This document shows positions 58,684 through 64,000 of a DNA stretch of 64,000 bases, piece after piece (positions within the stretch are counted from its first letter, which is position 1; the number at the start of each line of letters is the position of its first letter). Made by a program: the position numbers and the translations under genes. Origin of the DNA: UM-FILTER-37-12 sp964344965 (GTDB taxonomy: Bacteria > Patescibacteriota > Patescibacteriia > Magasanikbacterales > UBA922); contig CAYFPJ010000004.1 of NCBI GenBank assembly GCA_964344965.1, positions 1 through 64,000 of the forward strand, read 5' to 3'. The notes beneath the pieces are model-generated. The model worked only from the letters and a program-made list of their open reading frames with translations. It made no database searches and was not told where the DNA came from.

Positions 58684-58789
58684 TCGTCATTGCGAGGAGC
58701 GACGAAGGAGCGACGCGGCAATCTCATTGTGTGTAGGTAAAACTTTGAGATTGCCACGTCGTTCTTTCAGACTCCTCGCAATGACGAAC
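58684..58789. repeat. ATTGCGAGGA-family palindrome, copy 4
   Basis: CGTCATTGCGAGGAGCGACG...GCGGCAATCTCATTGTG mirrored by TTTGAGATTGCCACGTCG...GACTCCTCGCAATGACGAA. It fills the divergent gap between the two large membrane-protein genes. Confidence 0.9.
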
Positions 58790-58876
58790 TAACCTGTGGC
58801 CGAAAATTGATTATTAACATCAAATTCTATATACTGTTCTCTAGAAACTATAGCTAAATATAGCAAAAAAGGCAAT

Positions 58877-61087
58877 ATGAAGAACGTTTCCAAAAAACAA
58901 TACCTGATAGCTGCAAGCGGCGCTACATTACTTTTGTTATTGAACATTTTCTTTTTGAACAGTATCTTGATTGGCATCACAGCCATCATCCTCTATGGCT
59001 ACGTTTTCAGCAGATTTATCGCTGATATTTTTTTGTCAGAAGAAAACCAAGGCAGACTATTTTATGGCTTTTTACTACTCCTGACTGGAGAGATACTAAC
59101 CAACACTGCCCTCTACTATCTCCACGGCATCACACCAGTCACCGTTGCCATCGCCCTACTTCTACCGTTCCTACTATTTCTATCATCAAAATCTCTCCCC
59201 CTTTATAAGGGGGAGATGGCCGCAGGCCAGAGGGGGTTGCGTGGCAGAGCCCCATTTCTTGGCATAGCCAACATCCTCCTAAACATCGCTCTCCTCACAA
59301 CTCTCTTCCTAAACCAAACAACATCCCTAATGCCCTCCCCCTGGCAAGCGGTAAACCACTGGTTTTTCATCACCTTCGCTATTTCCACTGCATTTCTAAT
59401 CCTGTTCGTCTCTAAAAATAAAAATTATCAGACTAGCATCTTCGCAATGGCAGTGCACCTGTTTGTGATGTTTGGTGTGGCAGCCATCCTCTATCCACTG
59501 GGCTATGGCTTCGATGCCTTCATCCACCGCGCAACTGAAGAATGGATCTTACTGAATGGTAGTATCTTGCCAAAAACTCCTTACTATATTGGCCAGTACA
59601 GTCTAGTTGCTTGGCTGGCTCATATTACTTCCCTGCCAATTTTCTATCTTGATGTCTATCTTGTCCCGATCTTAGCGTCTATTTCCTTGCCAATCGTAGT
59701 TTCCAATGTGCTAAAAAAAATCTGGAACATACCGTACAAAGTTGGAATCCTTCTCACACTTTTCATTCCTTTCATCCCCTTTCTTTCTCTTCATCTCACC
59801 ACTCCTCACAACCTGGTAATCTTATTTACAATTCTTATTGTCTTCACCACTCTTGGCTATTTGAAAAATAAAACACCCCTAATTATTCCCTTCTCCCTCT
59901 CCCTCGCTTCTCTCGCCACCCACCCCCTAGTCGCTGCTCCTACTTTTGTTTTTCTTATTGCAACAATGATCATTAAAAAAACATCCGCCAGAGGACGGAC
60001 CAGCCTCTGGCTGGAAAAACTATCTCCTATCTCCTATCTCCTATCTTTTTTACTAATCACCCTCACAGTCCCAATTCTCTTCATCCTCAACAATTTCCTC
60101 GCCAATGCTCCCCTACCAACATTCACCAATCCTCTGTCAAGTCTACCTTACTTCCTAGAACTCTTTGCCCGCCCCTACTGGTATCTTGAAAATGCTCCGA
60201 TAATTTATGAACTCCTCTACACTTGGCAACTTTTGATAATTCCAATTGCGATTTCCCTCTGCTTCGCTGGATTTTTCATATCCAAAAAAAAGCTCAAAGC
60301 TGAGTATCTATTTCCAATAGCAACAATATCATTCTTCCTCAGTGCCTGGCTCCTACGCAGTTGGATCGTCTTCCCCGACGTCGTCTCCTACGAACAAGGC
60401 GACTATCCCCTCCGCCTCCTCAAAACCAGCCTCATCTTCATCCTCCCCTTCGGAACGTTCATGATTTATAAAATACTTGCAAACTTGCAAACTTACAAAC
60501 TTACAAACTTAAGCAAAACCAGAAAAACAGCAATGACTATCACGTTAGTGACAATCATCTCAGCATCGCTCATGCTCTCCTTCTACTTCTCCTATCCTCA
60601 AAGAAACATCAAATCCCGCTTCCCCGGCTTCAATATCACCGCTGCTGATTTCCAGGCTGTCGAATGGATTCATGAAAGAGAGAAAAAAACTTTCCGAAGC
60701 ATAGGAAGGATTGATGGACCCTCTTTATTTTTATCGACACAAGTCGCAGAAATCGATTACATTGTACTATCAAATCAACTTGTCTCTGCTAGCGCGCTCA
60801 CAAAATACAGCTTTGCCAAATATTTCCAAACTGAGTCAGGAGAAATATTTTACTATTCAATCCCTACTGGTGGAAAACTATACCAACAATACGGCAAGAT
60901 GCTCTATGAAGGACAAAAGCGAGAGTATATGGAAGATGCCATGCAGATTGCTGGAGTGGACAAAGCTTACTTTGTCGTAAACTCTTACTGGGCCAATGCT
61001 GATAAAATTATTGAAGGAGCGAAAGAAAGTGCTGATGGTTGGGAAGTGATTAATAATCAAGTCTGGATTTTTATTTATGAAAAATAA
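58877..61087 (+). CDS. Large multi-pass membrane protein, GT-C-like, with repeat-derived insert
   Basis: 736 residues with about a dozen helices. The loop YPLGYGFDAFIHRATEEWILLNGSILPKTPYYIGQYSL corresponds in position to the loop in the divergent neighbour and holds the Asp/His/Glu residues expected in GT-C enzymes. A C-terminal extracytoplasmic domain (SRFPGFNITAADFQAVEWIHER) follows. Near residues 109-125 a non-hydrophobic stretch LYKGEMAAGQRGLRGRAPF is encoded by a CCTCCCC-type repeat and sits in a loop. Sugar transfer is inferred. Confidence 0.75.
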   Translation: MKNVSKKQYLIAASGATLLLLLNIFFLNSILIGITAIILYGYVFSRFIADIFLSEENQGRLFYGFLLLLTGEILTNTALYYLHGITPVTVAIALLLPFLLFLSSKSLPLYKGEMAAGQRGLRGRAPFLGIANILLNIALLTTLFLNQTTSLMPSPWQAVNHWFFITFAISTAFLILFVSKNKNYQTSIFAMAVHLFVMFGVAAILYPLGYGFDAFIHRATEEWILLNGSILPKTPYYIGQYSLVAWLAHITSLPIFYLDVYLVPILASISLPIVVSNVLKKIWNIPYKVGILLTLFIPFIPFLSLHLTTPHNLVILFTILIVFTTLGYLKNKTPLIIPFSLSLASLATHPLVAAPTFVFLIATMIIKKTSARGRTSLWLEKLSPISYLLSFLLITLTVPILFILNNFLANAPLPTFTNPLSSLPYFLELFARPYWYLENAPIIYELLYTWQLLIIPIAISLCFAGFFISKKKLKAEYLFPIATISFFLSAWLLRSWIVFPDVVSYEQGDYPLRLLKTSLIFILPFGTFMIYKILANLQTYKLTNLSKTRKTAMTITLVTIISASLMLSFYFSYPQRNIKSRFPGFNITAADFQAVEWIHEREKKTFRSIGRIDGPSLFLSTQVAEIDYIVLSNQLVSASALTKYSFAKYFQTESGEIFYYSIPTGGKLYQQYGKMLYEGQKREYMEDAMQIAGVDKAYFVVNSYWANADKIIEGAKESADGWEVINNQVWIFIYEK
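59200..59252 (+). repeat. In-frame repeat insertion inside the 58877 membrane-protein gene
   Basis: CTCCCCCTTTATAAGGGGGAG, then ATGGCCGCAGGCCAGAGGG and GGTTGCGTGGCAGAG. The last part matches TTGCGTGGCAG found at 1537-1547 in the repeat before the TSUP gene, a direct link between the two. Confidence 0.82.
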
Positions 61088-61175
61088 AAATAATCTCGAT
61101 TGTATTGTATTTTCTGAATTTTTATGTAAAATAACTTTATAGAGAATCTCGTAAACCTATTTTAACCACAAACCT

Positions 61176-61823
61176 ATGACATATGAAGATCTAGTAAGAA
61201 GAGGTGTAGAATTAATAAGATATCAAGAACGACCAACACCAGATCAGATAACAGGAGAAGCAACAAAACTAGCAGTAGAGGCAACGAAAGCTGATGAACC
61301 TATATATGGAATGGATGCAGCTGCTACTGTTGCTCGTCAAAGACAAGAAACAAGCAAAAATGTTATAGAAAGATTTCAACAAGCAGTAGAAGATGAGAAC
61401 ACAGCTGTTCTTCAAGGAACTCTCTGGGAGGTGTGGGAAGTAGAAGACTGTAAGATCTTGCTAGCAACCATGGAAGAAATCAAAGCACAGATAATCCTGG
61501 AAAACACAGCTCTAAAATTAAGAGAAGAAAGCTATGAAGAAAGAACTAGAGAATTGGAAGAGTGGTCTTATGGAAACATATACAAAGAAGGAATCGAAAA
61601 TTTTTTACCAAAACTAAAAGCATTGGTATCTGTACTTGAAAAAATAACCACAGAAGGAGAACCTAGCGGTCATCTAAGAAGACTGTACGCCGGATGGTCC
61701 GAAGAGCAAATACAACAATATTATGATCGAGCAAAAGAACTAGTTGACGAACTAGAAGATAAGCTAGAAGATGCTCCTGGAGAGGATGATGGTTATTATG
61801 ATGATGGTTACGATGACTGGTAA
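61176..61823 (+). CDS. Hypothetical coiled-coil protein
   Basis: 215 residues, highly charged and helical (IKAQIILENTALKLREESYEERTRELEEW; IQQYYDRAKELVDELEDKLED), ending in an acidic Asp/Tyr-rich tail (DDGYYDDGYDDW). No signal peptide. No known family. It converges with the GT4 gene, whose stop is two bases away. Confidence 0.7.
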   Translation: MTYEDLVRRGVELIRYQERPTPDQITGEATKLAVEATKADEPIYGMDAAATVARQRQETSKNVIERFQQAVEDENTAVLQGTLWEVWEVEDCKILLATMEEIKAQIILENTALKLREESYEERTRELEEWSYGNIYKEGIENFLPKLKALVSVLEKITTEGEPSGHLRRLYAGWSEEQIQQYYDRAKELVDELEDKLEDAPGEDDGYYDDGYDDW

Positions 61824-61824
61824 T

Positions 61825-63015
61825 TTACTCGTTGTATAACTTCTCTAGTTTCCCTACATACCCCCCTTCCGACCTCCCCGTGGTCGGAATTTTTTTACTC
61901 ATTTTTTCAACCTCTTCTCTATTCTTCACGCACCATTGCAACTTTTCTCCCAAAGACTCATTATCCCCTGCCTCAAAAGTAAACCCATTCTCCCCTTCTT
62001 CAATTAATTCTGCAATCCCTTCAATTCTGCTGGCAAGTACTGGCACACCAAAAGAAAGACTCTCAAAAATAACTGTTGGCGAATTCTCATAGCAGAGAGA
62101 CGGCACAATAGTAATATCAGTCTTAGAAAACAACCCTGGCAATTCATCACGACCCACCCGACCATGCACCACAATATTTTCACCACCTTCAGCCAAATCT
62201 TTTACATCCCCCAAAGCCGACCCGTCCCCCACCACATGCAGTTCGCAATTTGCGTTAGTTTTGACAAACTGCTTAAAAATCCGAAGCAAAAACAAAATGC
62301 CCTTGTGCTCTTCAATCTGCCCCAAATACAAAAAACTAAACAAATCATTTTCCCCTTTCCCCTTTCCCCTTTCCCCTTTCCCCTCACTAAACGTCATCGG
62401 ATTCCTCACCACCACAAACTTCGAGCTAGCAAAAAATCCTCGCTCCTTATAAAAATCAAGTAAAAATTGTGAAGGAGAAATCACAACCTCAGGAGAAGCA
62501 AAGAGCTTCTTCATAATCCAAGTATAGACTCTTGTTGGCCATCCTGTGTAACGCCAGCTATTTTCTTCTTTTTTCAAAATAATTCCGCTGGGTTCCACTA
62601 GCTGAACATCATGAACAGTGTGGATGTGACGAATGTCCAGGGAACGAATGGTGCGTGGGATGAGAAAGCTAAGTCCCATTAAATTATGAGTGTGAACAAT
62701 ATCTGGTTTTTCCCAAGTCAAAATTTTCTTTACTTCACTACTTACAGAAAAATTAAAAGTATCAACAATATGCCACAAAAAACGTGACAAAAAATCATGT
62801 TTGTGTGCTTCAGTATAAAAAAAAGTATTCTTCGGCTTGATGCGGTAAATCTTCAAATCATCACTTTCTTCTACCCCTGGATCATCCGGTGTGCTGGTAA
62901 TCAAAACAACACTATTCCCAGCCGCCATAAGCCCCTCCACAGTCTTCCTCACTACCTGCTCTGCCCCACCACGAGCATAAGGAGGATATAAATTGTTGAT
63001 AATGCAAATTTTCAT
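61825..63015 (-). CDS. Family 4 glycosyltransferase
   Basis: About 396 residues, GT-B fold: MKICIINNLYPPYARGGAEQVVRKTVEGL start, PDIVHTHNLMGLSFLIPRTI, VVISPSQFLLDFY, FLYLGQIEEHKGILFLLRIF and the donor-binding SLCYENSPTVIFESLSFGVPVLASRIEGIAELIE (E-x7-E). ATG 63015 is chosen. SEGKGERGKGKGEN around residue 215 is encoded by a 7-base tandem repeat; the late IPTTGRSEGGYVG is encoded by a short palindrome. Donor sugar unknown. Confidence 0.92.
   Translation of the reverse strand: MKICIINNLYPPYARGGAEQVVRKTVEGLMAAGNSVVLITSTPDDPGVEESDDLKIYRIKPKNTFFYTEAHKHDFLSRFLWHIVDTFNFSVSSEVKKILTWEKPDIVHTHNLMGLSFLIPRTIRSLDIRHIHTVHDVQLVEPSGIILKKEENSWRYTGWPTRVYTWIMKKLFASPEVVISPSQFLLDFYKERGFFASSKFVVVRNPMTFSEGKGERGKGKGENDLFSFLYLGQIEEHKGILFLLRIFKQFVKTNANCELHVVGDGSALGDVKDLAEGGENIVVHGRVGRDELPGLFSKTDITIVPSLCYENSPTVIFESLSFGVPVLASRIEGIAELIEEGENGFTFEAGDNESLGEKLQWCVKNREEVEKMSKKIPTTGRSEGGYVGKLEKLYNE
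61862..61896 (-). repeat. Short palindrome near the 3' end of the GT4 gene
   Basis: CCTTCCGACC...GGTCGGAATT flanking TCCCCGT, translated as TTGRSEGG in place of family sequence. Same theme as the other in-frame repeats. Confidence 0.6.
62349..62383 (-). repeat. Heptanucleotide tandem repeat in the GT4 gene
   Basis: Five CCCC blocks at exactly 7-base spacing (CCCCTTT units) on the plus strand. Because 7 is not a multiple of 3, gain or loss of a unit would shift the frame. Confidence 0.9.
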
Positions 63016-63018
63016 AGA

Positions 63019-63100
63019 AAACAATCCGGATATCCAGATAATCCAGATCTACAGATGACTATCCGGAAAATCTGGATTATCTGGATATCCGGATTGTTTA
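63019..63100. repeat. Long inverted repeat (CCGGATATCC type) upstream of the GT4 gene
   Basis: AACAATCCGGATATCCAGAT followed by AATCCAGAT is mirrored by ATCTGGATTATCTGGATATC followed by CGGATTGTT, with a TCTACAGATGACTATCCGGAAA centre. Almost perfect 29-base arms. Confidence 0.9.
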
Positions 63101-63118
63101 AGTATAACACAAAACCCC

Positions 63119-63187
63119 CGTTCGCAAATAACCTCCCGTCTTGTCCCCAAATATACTTAGAAACAAAACGGGCAGTGCGAACGGAGG
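63119..63187 (-). terminator. Structured hairpin downstream of the 42-residue gene
   Basis: GTTCGCA...CCCGTCTTGT pairs with ACAAAACGGG...TGCGAAC, with ACCTCC/GGAGGT also complementary. It follows the small GC-rich gene on the minus strand; probable terminator or stability element. Confidence 0.5.
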
Positions 63188-63225
63188 TTCCACTGCACCG
63201 CCCCGCACGAAGCGGGAAAGTGCCA

Positions 63226-63354
63226 CTACCGCCTCTTACCCTTCTTGGGCCTGGGCGGGCGACACTTCTTCGCATCACGCTTAGTTGCGTGATACTTGCC
63301 GCATCCTTTAGTGCGGCAGGCGTAACCCTTAAGGACGTGGTGCTTGACTTTCAT
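63226..63354 (-). CDS. 42-residue basic protein with Cys/His pattern
   Basis: Reads MKVKHHVLKGYACRTKG and continues CGKYHATKRDAKKCRPP to a KKGKRR end: strongly basic, with C13, C18, H23 and C32 suited to one zinc. GGAGGG lies at good spacing before the ATG, and TTGACA and TATAAT occur upstream on the minus strand (63424-63393) though 20 bases apart. Markedly GC-richer codons than its neighbours. Could bind RNA or DNA; no family recognised. Confidence 0.65.
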   Translation of the reverse strand: MKVKHHVLKGYACRTKGCGKYHATKRDAKKCRPPRPKKGKRR

Positions 63355-63549
63355 TGGAACCCTCCATCGCCCCGGTTAACTGGGCGTTAAGAATTATAAA
63401 ACCAAAAACTCTCTCTCTTGTCAACACCTTTCCCACATTTATCCCACAGAGGAGTGCTTGGAATACTTGTCGAACTCCTATATTTGGGATAATATAAAAA
63501 AACCAACAACACCTATAAACTAAGAACTATTGGCTATGAACTATTCATT

Positions 63550-64000
63550 ATGAACATAAAAGACGTAGAAAAAATCCCACCCCAAAACCTCGAAGCAGAG
63601 AAATCTCTCCTCGGGGCTATTTTGCTTGACAAAGATGCCATGTTGAAGATTGCTGATGATGTAGAAGTAGATGATTTTTACAAGAGAGCTCATAGTGACA
63701 TTTATCAATCCATCCTCGAGCTATATAATAAAAACGAACCAATCGATGTTTTGACCCTTGGTAATAAACTAGAAGAAAAAAATAAAATAGCAGAGATTGG
63801 TGGTAGAAGCTATTTGGTGGAACTTTCCAATGTTGTTCCCACGACAACGCATATCAAAGAATACGCCAATATAGTCCGTAAAAAATCTACACTTAGAAAA
63901 TTATTACGTGCTGCCCATGAAATCTCTGGTCTTGGCTATCAAGACAATACTGACGATGTAGACAATATTCTTGATAAAGCCCAACAACACCTGCACGGTA
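63550..64000 (+). CDS. dnaB: Replicative DNA helicase DnaB (5' part, runs off the window)
   Basis: About 150 residues visible: NIKDVEKIPPQNLEAEKSLLGAILLDKDAMLKIAD is the conserved start of the DnaB N-terminal domain, followed by FYKRAHSDIYQSILELYNKNEPIDVLTL and SYLVELSNVVPTTTHIKEYANIVRKK. The linker and RecA-like helicase domain lie beyond the edge. The ATG at 63550 matches the usual N-terminus. Secure. Confidence 0.95.
   Translation, partial: MNIKDVEKIPPQNLEAEKSLLGAILLDKDAMLKIADDVEVDDFYKRAHSDIYQSILELYNKNEPIDVLTLGNKLEEKNKIAEIGGRSYLVELSNVVPTTTHIKEYANIVRKKSTLRKLLRAAHEISGLGYQDNTDDVDNILDKAQQHLHG

Noticed and set aside
63420..63549. Replication origin upstream of dnaB
   Set aside because: CCCACATTTATCCCACAG resembles DnaA boxes only loosely, there is no box cluster, and dnaB is often far from the origin.
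1..64000. tRNA, rRNA or other housekeeping RNA genes
   Set aside because: I found no cloverleaf with CCA-end features or rRNA-like stretch in the gaps by reading; a tRNAscan/Infernal run would be decisive.

Overview
The window looks like a chromosome segment of an uncultured, streamlined, AT-rich bacterium, most probably a Patescibacteria (Candidate Phyla Radiation) member. The grounds are mostly inferential: compact overlapping genes, many short lineage-specific proteins, single-domain proteins such as stand-alone flavokinase modules, a large envelope-glycan cluster, and an exceptional density of small palindromic repeats, several of them read in frame inside genes. No rRNA or tRNA gene was found. 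The assignment is not proven by a marker gene here.

Layout. 0.1-8.4 kb: purine nucleotide synthesis (purD, a TSUP permease, purN, purH, guaB on the minus strand, guaA). 8.4-11.5 kb: three overlapping lineage-specific proteins, two sharing a repeated module and the third a lipoprotein. 11.6-14.1 kb: minus-strand peroxiredoxin, tRNA-dihydrouridine synthase and a tyrosine recombinase. 14.4-23.9 kb: an accessory region beginning next to the recombinase, with a Fic protein, a BcgI-like restriction-modification system (specificity subunit frameshifted), SRPBCC, YdeI-like, DUF1428, two VOC and a DUF5946-like protein, then an integron attC-like palindrome, a membrane protein and a hicBA toxin-antitoxin pair. 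24-31.5 kb: YibE/F, flavokinase, lipoprotein, two FAD oxidoreductases, Nudix, MsrB and MsrA.

31.5-36.5 kb holds the most interesting locus: a promoter, a cobalamin riboswitch ending in a visible intrinsic terminator, and a tightly coupled four-gene operon. It encodes a DUF4430 lipoprotein, a secreted protein of about 1000 residues with two identical DUF4430 (transcobalamin C-domain-like) repeats plus a terpenoid-cyclase-like alpha/alpha domain, a second DUF4430-like lipoprotein, and a small integral membrane protein resembling an ECF S-component. I read this as a surface corrinoid-capture and uptake system built like animal intrinsic factor/transcobalamin.

36.5-44 kb: membrane and lineage-specific proteins, a flavokinase-like protein, lumazine synthase, a C-terminal processing protease, MurA and a PEGA-domain protein. 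44-63 kb: a surface polysaccharide region (nucleotidyltransferase, four family-2 glycosyltransferases, one GT4, RmlB, RmlD-like, cupin, two large GT-C-like membrane proteins) interspersed with Nudix, HIT and small unknown genes. The window ends in a tiny GC-rich basic protein and the 5' part of dnaB.

Mobile and repeat content is itself a major feature. A 145-bp hairpin-rich element occurs six times, always in the same orientation. At two sites its exact removal rejoins a split reading frame, so it is a mobile element that leaves no obvious target duplication. A second, CCTCCCC-type palindromic family lies between genes and also inside purH, guaA, two envelope genes and the 3' ends of purN and dus. 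A third family (ATTGCGAGGA type) lies in four intergenic gaps.
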